From NCBI RefSeq assembly GCF_014212135.1, contig NZ_JACJVQ010000019.1, forward strand, positions 542,111-606,110: 64,000 nucleotides of DNA, read 5' to 3'. Source of the DNA: Cohnella thailandensis (GTDB lineage Bacteria; Bacillota; Bacilli; Paenibacillales; Paenibacillaceae). The first letter of the stretch is position 1. The number at the start of each line of letters is the position of its first letter. The translations under genes were made by a program, and so were the position numbers. Below, piece by piece: positions 1 to 7,915 of the stretch. Under the pieces are notes generated by a model that was given only the letters and a program-made list of their open reading frames with translations, did not search any database and was not told the DNA's origin.

Positions 1-2
1 AA

Positions 3-485
3 GAGAGTATCGGCTACAATTTCATTCTGAACAAAATCAAGAGTATGGTCGACCATGTCGCTTGTCCCGCTGGAGGGAATGTAGCGCTGGAAACGACACA
101 TTCCAAAGCCGAAATCAAAGGAAGGGTCGCGGAGGGACGTGCGCGCCTTAAGATTAAGCTGAATGTCGAACAGAACGTGGGGGAAGTTCAATGCAGATTG
201 GATCTCACTCAGCCGGACAGTCTGGACGAACTAGAACGGTTGTCACAGAAGTCGTTGGAAGAGCTCGTTTATCGAACGCTTGAGAAGGTGCAGACCGAGT
301 ACAAAGCGGACATATTCGGCTTCGGAAGCGCCATTCACCGCAGTGCCCCAAAGTCTTGGAGAACGGTAATGAACGATTGGGAAGAGAACTTCGAGCATGC
401 CCAGGTTGATGTCGATGCCACGGTTAGAATCAAGCGCAACGGCACGATAACCAACCCGATTACGGAAGAAAAGGGGGAGACCTAG
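3..485 (+). CDS. Ger(x)C-type spore germination lipoprotein, C-terminal part
   Basis: This is the C-terminal part of a GerAC-family protein, the lipoprotein subunit of nutrient germinant receptors in the inner spore membrane. The reading frame is open from the window edge (ESIGYNF...), so the start codon and signal peptide lie outside. The stretch ending in YKADIFGFG, followed by a conserved W in NDWEENF and a terminal beta strand VDATVRIKRNGTITNP, is characteristic of the end of this family. A GerAA/GerAB pair would be expected to the left but cannot be seen. A truncated small gene follows four bases downstream. Confidence 0.85.
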   Translation, partial: ESIGYNFILNKIKSMVDHVACPAGGNVALETTHSKAEIKGRVAEGRARLKIKLNVEQNVGEVQCRLDLTQPDSLDELERLSQKSLEELVYRTLEKVQTEYKADIFGFGSAIHRSAPKSWRTVMNDWEENFEHAQVDVDATVRIKRNGTITNPITEEKGET

Positions 486-488
486 GGA

Positions 489-563
489 ATGTGGTGGATA
501 GCCGGCATTATCGTTATCGCCGGGGGATGCGCGTTCATCGAAATCCCGGGACTCCTAAAGCAA
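489..563 (+). pseudogene. 5' remnant of a small membrane protein downstream of gerAC
   Basis: The first ~25 codons (MWWIAGIIVIAGG..., then FIEIPGLLKQ) read as the single N-terminal membrane helix of the small hypothetical proteins that often follow gerAC in Paenibacillus. After codon 25 the frame runs into unrelated sequence with atypical composition and stops near 863. I read this as a gene cut by a deletion or rearrangement near 560. It could also still make an aberrant short peptide. The family assignment is from memory and not certain. Confidence 0.45.
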
Positions 564-1028
564 TCCAAACATTTTCACAAAACCCGTATTTTATACATAT
601 GTATACTTCAATACTCGAACGGCAGCCGATTGTATTCATTAAGCAGATGTGATGCCACTACTACGTCAATGTCCGATCTCCTCTATGATTTTATCTCCAC
701 CGCCGACCGTTATTCGGCAAACCTCATCGTCCAGTTCAAAGGCTTCAGTACACATAATTCTTGTACGCGGGCGAGCCGGGCTGCCGGCGCTCGGAGACCC
801 GGTATGCAGCTGCGCCAGGTTGAAATAGGTCCACACTTCGGTGCAATGGCGCGGGCCAGATAGTAGCTCCTTGTTGTAGGAGAACTAAAAGTCGCTGTTT
901 ATATCCTCCCTTCTATGACTTCTACGGTGTCAGCTTTGGGCGCAGTTAAAGTGATAAGAAACATCGGCATTCTTGGGCACAAATGCCCTAGAATGCCGAT
1001 GTACAATTCAACTAACATCCCCGTTACT
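564..1028. other. Decayed region without an intact gene
   Basis: No convincing intact gene. Read on the minus strand, about 600-860 gives protein-like fragments in two frames (for example TEAFELDDEVCRI and IDVVVASHLLNEYNRLPFEY) that are separated by stops and frame changes. This looks like a decayed coding sequence whose family I cannot name. Positions 960-1015 contain an imperfect inverted repeat (ATTCTTGGGC / ...CCTAGAAT with GCCGAT-type flanks) that could be an old terminator. Confidence 0.35.
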
Positions 1029-1346
1029 TCAAAAGATCTTGGTAGTTTGGTGGGAAATCATTCTTGTTGGGATCTTTGAGGTGTTCAAATTTCTTAGGCT
1101 CAACTCCAGCAAAGTCCGCTCCACATAAACAAAATAAGGATATATATTGGGTGATCCTGGTATTGAAAGTTTGTCTGAGTATACTTCAGCAAGCTTCTCA
1201 CTCATATTAGGCAGTAATTGAAGTACCAGCATATCTTGAAGTTGCAGTTCCCTTGAATCTTCAAGAGGTTTCTTATCATATGCATCACAGTAGGAAGCTT
1301 GGGTTCCAAGTTCTTGTCCTTCGCTTTCCATAAAGCTGATCCCCAA
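1029..1346 (-). pseudogene. DUF3888-like protein remnant
   Basis: The central part (DSRELQLQDMLVLQLLPNM, then SPNIYPYFVYVER) resembles the core of DUF3888 proteins, which normally start with a signal peptide. Here no signal peptide is present and the apparent start lies inside a hairpin. The C-terminus also fails to continue the family pattern. The next frame carries a natural-looking end (FEHLKDPNKNDFPPNYQDLL), which suggests a frameshift or fusion of fragments near 1130. Probably non-functional; the family call is tentative. Confidence 0.4.
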
Positions 1347-1362
1347 AACCAGGATCAGCTTT
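1332..1362. repeat. Perfect 11-bp inverted repeat
   Basis: AAAGCTGATCC at 1332-1342 and its exact complement GGATCAGCTTT at 1352-1362 enclose a 9-nt loop. On the plus strand the right arm runs into TTTTATTG, so it could be a weak rightward terminator. It overlaps the apparent start of the DUF3888-like remnant, which supports that remnant being broken. Confidence 0.5.
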
Positions 1363-1460
1363 TATTGAGTGATTCCTTTTGAATTTTTCTCGCATATATC
1401 ATTACTGTGCACTCTTCATTTTAGGCTATGTTTTTGAAGCTGAGAAAGTTGGGTCGACAA

Positions 1461-2102
1461 TTAAAGCTTTCTCAATTCATGCAGAATATTCTCCGGATCC
1501 AACCGCTGCATAAAGTCCGGATTCACGTAGGCTGAACGGATGATGCCGGATTCGTCGATCATAAAGGTGGAAGGAATCGGAAGGATCCAGCGGTTCGTCG
1601 CGTTGTATTCCGCCAAGTCCATGCCAATTTGTTTCATAATGTTCTTAATGTAATCTGGAACGTCGTAAAGAATGTTATAGAAAGCGGCCACGAGACCGTG
1701 TGTGTCGCTAAGCACTTGGAAGGTCAGCTCTTCTTTCTCCTGCTGGGAAAGCGTGTTGTCAGGGCTTTGCGGGCTGATCGCGATCAACTGGCCTCCAAGG
1801 GCTTCGATATCCGGCAGTACCTTCTGATAGGCCTTAAGCTGAGTGTTGCAGAACGGGCACCATCCGCCCCGGTAAAAAGTCAGGACAACAGGTCCTTTGG
1901 ACAGTTCTTCATAAAGACTTATCTTTTCTCCCAAAGCATTCATGAGTGTAAAATCCTTTGCCTTCTGCCCCTCCTGTCGGCCGTAAGCAAAACCAGATTC
2001 TTGCTGCTCACGGATCTGACGAAACATCTCCGTTTGAATCTCCAAAGGGGTATGCGCGATAAATTCCTGCTTGGCTTCCGCTAAAGCTTGAGTTAATGAC
2101 AT
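1461..2102 (-). CDS. Peroxiredoxin-like protein (AhpC/TSA, thioredoxin fold)
   Basis: Predicted cytoplasmic thiol peroxidase or thiol-disulfide enzyme. A helical N-terminal region (1-45) precedes a thioredoxin fold with the motif GGWCPFC at residues 79-85. C82 is the likely peroxidatic cysteine and C85 would make it a CxxC type. Downstream elements QLIAISPQ, VLSD and the cis-Pro region PIPSTFMIDESGIIR fit AhpC/TSA proteins. Its 213-aa length is usual for the long peroxiredoxin-like family. It stands alone on the minus strand; ATG at 2102 follows AAAAGGAGC. Confidence 0.93.
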   Translation of the reverse strand: MSLTQALAEAKQEFIAHTPLEIQTEMFRQIREQQESGFAYGRQEGQKAKDFTLMNALGEKISLYEELSKGPVVLTFYRGGWCPFCNTQLKAYQKVLPDIEALGGQLIAISPQSPDNTLSQQEKEELTFQVLSDTHGLVAAFYNILYDVPDYIKNIMKQIGMDLAEYNATNRWILPIPSTFMIDESGIIRSAYVNPDFMQRLDPENILHELRKL

Positions 2103-2137
2103 GTCGTGTAGCTCCTTTTTTCTTAGTTAATGATACT

Positions 2138-2653
2138 TCATTCGGCGGACATCTCGGCTGGCGAGGTGAATGCCGCGAGCCTGTTTTGCCTTCGCAAATG
2201 GATGATTTGGGCGGTTAGGCCAACGATAAGAATAACGAAGAGAATGCCCTGAGCGCCGAGTAGAATAGGTGAATTCAAATCAGCAACTATAGGGTGGCCG
2301 TTAGGGACACGGGTCAGGGTTTCGGTAATGGTCGGCAACATCAGCAGAAACGCCGTCAGGCTAAGAAAGATGGTTTCTAGGTACTTGCCTGAACGTTCAA
2401 AGCTCGAAACACGCCCTATGCCGTATCCGGCGAACAGCAGCAGGATCGTTGCCGTACCAATGACATAACTGACCGACTGATGTGCGATGGGGAATACCGT
2501 GATCGCGCCAATCAGCATTGAAAAGAAGTAGACGACACCAGGCTTTGACCGAGGCACTATCCGTCCGTAGCGAGCAAACATATATATAGCGAGCGGAATG
2601 GCTGGCAAGCTGCTGAGCGTATGTACCCAGCCGAGTGATGAAATTCCAAACAT
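2138..2653 (-). CDS. Small multi-pass membrane protein, TetR-controlled
   Basis: A 171-aa hydrophobic protein with about five membrane spans (around residues 8-28, 40-60, 68-90, 100-120 and 140-162) and a basic C-terminal tail. I chose ATG 2653 because it follows a perfect AAGGAGA 6 nt upstream; an upstream in-frame ATG at 2716 has no ribosome binding site. No recognised family motif. The promoter region holds the same 20-bp operator found in front of the nearby tetR, so this gene is the likely target of that repressor. Function unknown; perhaps an export or membrane stress protein. Confidence 0.75.
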   Translation of the reverse strand: MFGISSLGWVHTLSSLPAIPLAIYMFARYGRIVPRSKPGVVYFFSMLIGAITVFPIAHQSVSYVIGTATILLLFAGYGIGRVSSFERSGKYLETIFLSLTAFLLMLPTITETLTRVPNGHPIVADLNSPILLGAQGILFVILIVGLTAQIIHLRRQNRLAAFTSPAEMSAE

Positions 2654-2785
2654 AAATGTCTCCTTCCAGTCCTTAAGGACAGGGTATTTTTTCTGTCTTG
2701 GCGGGCTTAAGGTCATCCACGGGCTGAAATAAGCATTTAGAACGCGCTTAATGCGGTATAGTCAGAAATATTAATAATAAATCAC

Positions 2786-2805
2786 ACTACCTACTAGATG
2801 GTAGG
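2786..2805 (-). promoter_or_regulatory. TetR operator copy 1
   Basis: Read on the minus strand, the 20 bases are identical to positions 3632-3651 in front of tetR. The core is an imperfect palindrome, CTACC-AT-CTAG-TA-GGTAG, typical for a TetR dimer pair. It sits about 130 bp upstream of the membrane protein gene, in the 380-bp gap that otherwise holds no gene. Confidence 0.7.
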
Positions 2806-3035
2806 TTTAAAAGATAAATCCTGAATTCTACTTCATTCTTCGCCTCATTCCACTCGTGACATCACCCCGCGGATCGACAAAGGGCAGGCTGACAAAATAT
2901 GTAGTCTTCATGCCCTTTATCGGCCCTTGGCGAATGAGCTATGATCATAAATGGACAATCTTATCCTCAATTAGGTTATGTTGACCTCCTTTCATCTTGA
3001 TCATGACTGCAACCATCGCCATCGCGGCTTTCAGC

Positions 3036-3623
3036 TCAAGGGAATCGCGAAGCGAGTCGCTCCAAGAGCGGACCTGTCACGATGCCGAATATCTTCGGAT
3101 CGCCATAAGCCCGCGCCGAGAGCATCGCGCCGTGAACTGTCGCCATGAACGTTTCCGCCTCGGTACGAGGAGTAGTCATCAGTTGAAGTTGCCCGTGCCG
3201 CGCACCGCGCTCCAGCACGGATGTCAACCACGCCGACAGGTAGCTGAAATGCGCCCGGACCTCTAGAGCAACTTCCTCGGGCAGGACCGGGAGCTGGCTT
3301 GCCAACAACGCGCAGACGCAAAAAGGAGCGCTGGCGTCCGCGATACAGGCTTCCCAATAACCGGCGTAGTACCGAAGCTGTTCAAGCGGATCGGATACGT
3401 GAAGCTCGATATTCGCCATTCCTGCTTCGGCTTCTTTTCGATACCGCGCAACTAACGTTCGGACCAGATCAACCTTGCTAGGGAAATGGTGATGGATGCT
3501 AGCCTTACGAATCCCAACCACATCAGCGATGTCGGCATAACTGAAACCGTTGTAGCCGCCGGCGACGATCAGATTACGCGCGCAAGCCAGAATGTCATTT
3601 TGGGTGTTAGGTAAATTTTTCAT
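3036..3623 (-). CDS. TetR/AcrR family transcriptional regulator
   Basis: Classic TetR layout: residues 1-60 form the DNA-binding domain, with the helix-turn-helix in FSYADIADVVGIRKASIHHHFPSKVDLV. The C-terminal all-alpha ligand domain has the YYAGYWEACI and PFCVCALLA segments seen in the YxaF/LmrA-like branch. An identical operator lies 9 bp upstream of its start and again in front of the downstream membrane protein gene, so it probably represses both. The ligand is unknown. The SDR remnant upstream is separate, with its own decayed context. Confidence 0.92.
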   Translation of the reverse strand: MKNLPNTQNDILACARNLIVAGGYNGFSYADIADVVGIRKASIHHHFPSKVDLVRTLVARYRKEAEAGMANIELHVSDPLEQLRYYAGYWEACIADASAPFCVCALLASQLPVLPEEVALEVRAHFSYLSAWLTSVLERGARHGQLQLMTTPRTEAETFMATVHGAMLSARAYGDPKIFGIVTGPLLERLASRFP

Positions 3624-3631
3624 ATCAATAG

Positions 3632-3651
3632 CCTACCATCTAGTAGGTAGT
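3632..3651 (+). promoter_or_regulatory. TetR operator copy 2
   Basis: Contains CTACCATCTAGTAGGTAG, an imperfect palindrome located immediately upstream of the tetR start codon. It is identical over 20 bases to the inverted copy at 2786-2805. Its position suggests autorepression. Confidence 0.7.
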
Positions 3652-3763
3652 TTGTCAAATGACAAATTCGCGGTATACGAAGCTGCTTTCCGCTGCACTG
3701 CTTCGTCTTTGTTTTTAACAAAACACTGACTCCTATCCTTCTTCACAGGTTAGCGATCACCAC

Positions 3764-4264
3764 TTATTCATAATCAGTACGGAAGCTGATGTCCTTGTTC
3801 GCTTCCAGTTCTTCACGCAATTGATCCAGCTTCTCGGACGCTCTCCGGTAAGCATCACTGTCCAGGAACAATCGGACCGGGGGATTCGATGATTCCGCCA
3901 GATCGATGAACACCTCTGCCGCTTTCTCAGGATCGCCAAGCTGCTTGCCGTCTGTCGCTACGAAATGGTTGTGCACAGAGTGAAGCTCGCTGTAATCCTC
4001 AATTTTATTCTCAGACAAAACCAAGGAATCTGCTTTATTGAACTGGGTTCTAAATCCCCCGGGTGCTACTGCCGTCACTTTGATCCCCAGAGATTGGACA
4101 TCCTGAGCAAGTACTTCCGTCAATCCCATTAGCGAGAACTTCGTCGCTGCGTATACGCTCCAACCCATATGCGGAGCAAAGCCGGCAATTGAAGATATAT
4201 TGATGATATGCCCTGATCGCCGCTTCCGCATATAAGGCAGTACGCTTTGAATGACTTTAATCGG
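3764..4264 (-). pseudogene. Short-chain dehydrogenase, 5' end deleted
   Basis: C-terminal two-thirds of a classical SDR. GHIINISSIAG carries the catalytic Ser strand, YAATK the catalytic Tyr/Lys and VTAVAPGGFRT the substrate loop. The N-terminal Rossmann motif (TGxxxGxG) and NNAG are missing. Homology stops near 4262, where the sequence joins an AraC-type fragment on the other strand. A residual ORF could start at ATG 4231 but would lack the cofactor site. Most simply both genes lost their 5' ends in one deletion. Confidence 0.75.
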
Positions 4265-4418
4265 CTGGCGAACTTGAGCTCCTCCTCGTTATATCGTCAC
4301 TTCAAAGAAGCGACCGCCATGACTCCGATACAGTATCAGAAGCAAAATTCGACTGCAGGAAGCACGCCGTCGCCTGTTCGGGTTCTCTCCGGCGGGTGAT
4401 ATCAAGCGATTTTGCTAA
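4265..4418 (+). pseudogene. AraC-family regulator, C-terminal fragment with frameshift
   Basis: Translated on the plus strand this gives LSSSSLYRHFKEATAMTPIQ then YQKQ, the second helix-turn-helix of AraC regulators. A one-base frame change follows and the family pattern resumes with IRLQEARRRLF before a stop. Only about 45 residues remain, with no start codon. The fragment abuts the truncated SDR head to head. Divergent AraC-SDR pairs are a common arrangement, so this looks like the remains of one. Confidence 0.65.
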
Positions 4419-4575
4419 TAGGATCAAACGGCTTTCAGTCAACAACATGAAAAATTCACGGCACATCGCCCATCTCGAAAAGAAAGCGCCGTCCAGTCAA
4501 TAACCATCTGATGTAAAAGCGGATTAGAAGCATAATGATCATAGTGTTCTGTCCTTCAGACAAAACGAACCAAAA
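4419..4575. other. No gene seen
   Basis: No gene, promoter or repeat recognised. It may hold further decayed sequence of the AraC/SDR scar. Confidence 0.4.
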
Positions 4576-4600
4576 CCGCTGAGACTCAAGGTCTCAGCGG
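4576..4600 (-). terminator. Intrinsic terminator of the lipoprotein gene
   Basis: Perfect 10-bp stem CCGCTGAGAC / GTCTCAGCGG with a 5-nt loop, followed on the minus strand by TTTTGGTTCG. It lies about 125 bp beyond the stop of the leftward lipoprotein gene. Confidence 0.7.
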
Positions 4601-4726
4601 CTATAAATCCTTTTATGTGATTTGCTCTTATCCATCAAACCCACCCCCCGATTTATCGCCGTCACTTGTGGTACGGTTCATAGTAGCAGCTATTGCGCAA
4701 AATCTCAGTTTGGGTGCATTTAAAAG

Positions 4727-5158
4727 TTACTTGGCCTCGACAATAATGCTACCGAACAACGCATCATCAAGATATGCATCAAGCTGCCACAACCCTTTTT
4801 TAGGTAATATCATCGAGGAAGGTAAATGAGCATCCGCCCCGTTGTTAGGACCTCCAAGTGTCGACGGATTATCACTGATAAACGGATTTATCTTTTCTCC
4901 GGTTTTCAAATGAACGGCTTCGACTTTAAAATCTCCACTAAGTTCCTCTTCACTTCCCCATAAATGCCACATATGTTTATTCGGTTCATTGGCGACGAAA
5001 CCCAAACCCAATATGCCGATTTTTCCTTCTATGCCTTGCATGCTGACTCCCTCGCTCACAAAACTTGGGTTAACCTTAGCGTTCTTTTCTTCATCGTTTG
5101 AACAGCCGAATAAAATGAGCAAGCCAATAATTAATACGGAAACACGAAAAATCTTCAC
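4727..5158 (-). CDS. Lipoprotein, DUF4871-like
   Basis: Predicted membrane-anchored lipoprotein facing outward. The lipobox LLILFGC follows a short signal peptide, and the mature domain contains GKIGILGLGF, HMWHLWG, GGPNNGADAHLPSSM and LPKKGLWQLDAYL. This pattern fits the DUF4871 proteins of Bacillales (assignment from memory). GTG 5158 follows GGGGAGG at good spacing; an upstream ATG at 5176 does not. Single-gene transcript ending at the 4576 terminator. Role unknown. Confidence 0.72.
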   Translation of the reverse strand: MKIFRVSVLIIGLLILFGCSNDEEKNAKVNPSFVSEGVSMQGIEGKIGILGLGFVANEPNKHMWHLWGSEEELSGDFKVEAVHLKTGEKINPFISDNPSTLGGPNNGADAHLPSSMILPKKGLWQLDAYLDDALFGSIIVEAK

Positions 5159-5198
5159 GTCAATCCTCCCCTTCATCGCTTTTGAGCTTTAGTTTCCT

Positions 5199-5513
5199 TC
5201 AGGTTGGGTCTTTCATCTTTTCCTGTAACGCCAGCTTGTTAGCCAGCATTCGGGCGAGCAGCACCTGCGTATGCTCCAACTCGCTTTTTCTGTGTTCCAT
5301 TCCCTTCATCTTTTTTCGTAACAATTTAATGGCTAGAGAGATCTCGAATTTGTTCCCTTCCTTTTCATAATATCGATTGGTCGGGGGCGTTAATAGGAAA
5401 TCGACGACTCGCGCCGTCGTCTTGGGAGGTGGCGGCGTGACCGGCATAGCATGGGAAGTTAGAGTAATCGTAATATAGTGCTCGTAGATTTTCACCAAGT
5501 TCAGCTGTTGCAA
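5199..5513 (-). CDS. Hypothetical protein with charged helical C-terminus
   Basis: 104 aa, no recognised family. Residues 1-45 contain a PPPPK segment. Residues 50-100 form a charged amphipathic helix (KFEISLAIKLLRKKMKG, SELEHTQVLLARML) that could be a coiled coil. The TTG start at 5513 has no clear ribosome binding site and other starts are possible, so the N-terminus is uncertain. It lies 40 bp upstream of the lipoprotein gene on the same strand. Confidence 0.5.
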   Translation of the reverse strand: MQQLNLVKIYEHYITITLTSHAMPVTPPPPKTTARVVDFLLTPPTNRYYEKEGNKFEISLAIKLLRKKMKGMEHRKSELEHTQVLLARMLANKLALQEKMKDPT

Positions 5514-5658
5514 CGAGTCATTTTTATTTGAAGATTGACACTGTCGGGAACTCGCCTACAAATGACTATTTGGAGCCATAGTCATACGCTTGCTGTGCTT
5601 GTTAATATGAAGACGATTTCACGAAAAAACGATAAATTCGTTCAAGGAGGGTGTTAAA

Positions 5659-6021
5659 TTGTTCAAGTGGGTCTTTTCTAGCTTAGTGGTAGTTGCCTGT
5701 CTATTCGGAATCGTTTTGTTAGTTACTGAACTTCCCGAGAAAGAACAAACCGCTGAACCGTCTCCATCCTTCACGGTTCCGGACGCTCCGGTTGACATGG
5801 CAGCCGCGGAGCAAATTTACAAGAGCAATTGTCTTTCTTGTCATGGAGACCAGTTGCAAGGACGTGTCGGGCCTGAGCTTGCCCGTGTAGGCAGTGAAAT
5901 GGCCAAAGAACAAATCTACAAACAGATCGCTCAAGGCGGAGGCGGAATGCCGAAATACGAGAATAAACTATCGGAAGAACAATTAATCATTCTCACCAAT
6001 TGGCTTGCATCCAAACAATAA
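5659..6021 (+). CDS. Membrane-anchored cytochrome c (c550/c551 type)
   Basis: Small electron carrier on the outer face of the membrane. An uncleaved N-terminal helix (residues 4-24) anchors it. Haem c binds at CLSCH (C58, C61, H62), and the sixth ligand is probably M97 in GGMPKY. The 120-aa length fits CccA/CccB-like cytochromes. The start is TTG behind AAGGAGGG. It converges on the response regulator at the end of the nos-like cluster and could feed electrons to a copper enzyme, but no such enzyme is encoded here. Confidence 0.93.
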   Translation: MFKWVFSSLVVVACLFGIVLLVTELPEKEQTAEPSPSFTVPDAPVDMAAAEQIYKSNCLSCHGDQLQGRVGPELARVGSEMAKEQIYKQIAQGGGGMPKYENKLSEEQLIILTNWLASKQ

Positions 6022-6025
6022 AGCA

Positions 6026-6069
6026 AAGAGCAGATTGCCTTATTCCGTCCTCTAGGCCAATCTGCTCTT
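6026..6069. terminator. Bidirectional terminator
   Basis: A 12-bp perfect stem AAGAGCAGATTG / CAATCTGCTCTT lies between the convergent cytochrome c and response regulator genes. The plus side runs into CTTCTATTC. It can serve both transcripts. Confidence 0.65.
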
Positions 6070-6076
6070 CTATTCA

Positions 6077-6721
6077 TCACCTGTCAAACCCTTGTTGGAA
6101 GGCGTAACGGGCCAGTTGAACGCGGTTATCCAAATGCAGCTTCTGCAGGATGTTCTTCAAGTGGTTCTTGACCGTGTGTTCGGAAATAATCAGTTTATCG
6201 GCGATTTCTCGGTTCGATAGCCCCTTGGATACCCACTTAAGAATCTCCTGTTCACGAGGCGTTATAGGGATCTGAGGCGCCGTAATGCGGGATGGGGATG
6301 CGAATTCCTGCAGGATTCGCTGAGCGAACTCTCGGGACAAGGGAACCTCATCATAGGCGATCGCTCGCAAATATTGATGCCAGGCTTCGGAATTCAAATT
6401 CTTGAGGAGGTAACCCGAAGCTCCCTTCTTCAAGGCATCGAATAAATGCAGAATGTCATCGGATATCGTAACCACGACAATCTTCACATAAGGGTATCTC
6501 GACTTGATCTCCTTCGTGGCCTCCAGGCCATCCATTCCCTTCATGTTAATGTCCATCAGGATAAGATCAGGCATCCATTGGTCCGTGAGATGAATCGCTT
6601 CCTGGCCGCTCGCTCCTTCCGCAACGAGTTCGAAGATCGAATCCTCGCTAAGGATAGCGCGCATTCCTTCTCTGGCATGGCTATGGTCGTCTACGATGAC
6701 GACGCGAATCAGCTGTTCCAT
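6077..6721 (-). CDS. NarL/FixJ-type response regulator, orphan
   Basis: Receiver domain (1-120) with acidic pair D11/D12, phosphoacceptor D57 in LILMDINM and the conserved Lys in KKGASGYLLKN, then a LuxR-type helix-turn-helix (about 150-210: TPREQEILKWVSKGLSNREIA ... EHTVKNHLKNI). No sensor kinase is next to it. It is the last gene of the leftward nos-like cluster, 47 bp after the YtkA-like lipoprotein. NreC-type regulators of this class respond to oxygen or nitrate, but the signal here is not visible. Confidence 0.93.
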   Translation of the reverse strand: MEQLIRVVIVDDHSHAREGMRAILSEDSIFELVAEGASGQEAIHLTDQWMPDLILMDINMKGMDGLEATKEIKSRYPYVKIVVVTISDDILHLFDALKKGASGYLLKNLNSEAWHQYLRAIAYDEVPLSREFAQRILQEFASPSRITAPQIPITPREQEILKWVSKGLSNREIADKLIISEHTVKNHLKNILQKLHLDNRVQLARYAFQQGFDR

Positions 6722-6768
6722 AACGAGATCACCTACGCTCTCCTGTATGATTGACCATGTCGCTCATT

Positions 6769-7164
6769 TCATTGGACGCTAAGTTTCTTAGCGAATGCAT
6801 AGTGATCTTCATCGTAGCTTAAATGAACCGTGACCGTGTACTCCCCTGCTGAACGGAATTCATAAGCAACCGTGTACGCTTCTCCCTCGCGGGTCGTGTC
6901 CAAGAGTTCCGGCAAAGATCGATTGGAGTTGATCTGGAGCTGCACGACTGCATTCATTGCCGCATAGTCGGCATTATCGATTTGGACAGTAAATTGGGTT
7001 GGTTGATTGGCGATCGGCGCGGAAGGATCCGTCACAAGTGTTACTTCTGAGGATTTCAATGATGTCGAGCTTGAAGAAGTGCAACCCACCAGCATAAGCG
7101 TGAGGAGCAGCAAGCAGATCGGAATCGCAGCCCATCGAATCGATATGGGTTTATTGGTTTGTGG
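6769..7164 (-). CDS. Small lipoprotein with YtkA/FixH-like beta domain
   Basis: Signal peptide followed by lipobox LMLVGC, then a roughly 90-residue beta domain (VTLVTDPSAPIANQPTQFTV ... YEFRSAGEYTVTVHLSYDE). This matches YtkA-like domains found next to copper or cytochrome assembly genes. ATG 7164 has AAAGGAT at good spacing and overlaps the nosF stop by 14 bp, indicating translational coupling. A role as accessory to copper-site or membrane protein maturation is an inference from the neighbours. Confidence 0.75.
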   Translation of the reverse strand, partial: PQTNKPISIRWAAIPICLLLLTLMLVGCTSSSSTSLKSSEVTLVTDPSAPIANQPTQFTVQIDNADYAAMNAVVQLQINSNRSLPELLDTTREGEAYTVAYEFRSAGEYTVTVHLSYDEDHYAFAKKLSVQ

Positions 7165-7915
7165 CATGCCTCGTATCCTTTCCGAGGTCGCTTTCCTTAT
7201 TCGTAACGAGATCCTGGAAAGCGCCGTATAATCCGCCATCGTGTCGATATTTATTCGACAACGAGACAATATCTCCTGAGTATCGTACCTGTCCAGAGCT
7301 CATGAACAAGGCATAATCCGCATAGGACTCCGCAATGTTCAACTGATGCGTGGAGAAGACGACAGCTTGGCCATCTTGAGCGGCTTGCCGAATGAGATGG
7401 CCGAATTCTTCCATCCAATAAGGATCCAGGCCGTTTGTCGGTTCGTCCAGCAACAAGAGAGCAGGCTTCGCCAACATCGCTTGAGCGAAGAGCAAGCGTT
7501 GGCGCATCCCTTTGGAGAACGAGGAGACTTTCCGTTTGCTGACCTCCAGCAATCCGACGGTATCTAATAGCTCTACGACTCGATCTCTTCCGATCCGGCG
7601 CAGCGATGCGTAGAACTGAAGCGTCTCGTACGCCGTCAGCGAGGAGCCGAACTGAAATTCATCCGGCATATAACCGATGTGATCGGCATACTCGACTCGG
7701 TTGTTCAACCAGTTGGCCCCAGATAGAGTCACGGAACCCTCCGTCGGTTGCGAGATGCCGGCAATCATTCGTATAAGAGTGCTTTTCCCTGCCCCGTTGC
7801 CTCCGCATAGGGCAAGGATCTCTCCACTTCTGACCTCTAACGAACAGGGATGCAGCAATATCGATCGCCCAATCGATTTGGATACCTTTTCGACCTGCAG
7901 CAGCGGGTTACTCAC
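7151..7915 (-). CDS. nosF: ABC transporter ATP-binding protein, NosF-like
   Basis: Cytoplasmic ATPase with Walker A GGNGAGKST (38-46), a Q-loop region near 82-90, degenerate signature FSKGMRQ (133-139), Walker B ALLLLDE (152-158) and a switch His in STHQ. The SKGMRQR form is typical of NosF and of related ABC-2 exporters. It overlaps nosY by 8 bp. In the nos system NosF powers NosY for sulfur supply to the copper cluster of nitrous oxide reductase. Its substrate here cannot be confirmed. GTG start behind GAGAGGG. Confidence 0.85.
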   Translation of the reverse strand: MSNPLLQVEKVSKSIGRSILLHPCSLEVRSGEILALCGGNGAGKSTLIRMIAGISQPTEGSVTLSGANWLNNRVEYADHIGYMPDEFQFGSSLTAYETLQFYASLRRIGRDRVVELLDTVGLLEVSKRKVSSFSKGMRQRLLFAQAMLAKPALLLLDEPTNGLDPYWMEEFGHLIRQAAQDGQAVVFSTHQLNIAESYADYALFMSSGQVRYSGDIVSLSNKYRHDGGLYGAFQDLVTNKESDLGKDTRHATNQ

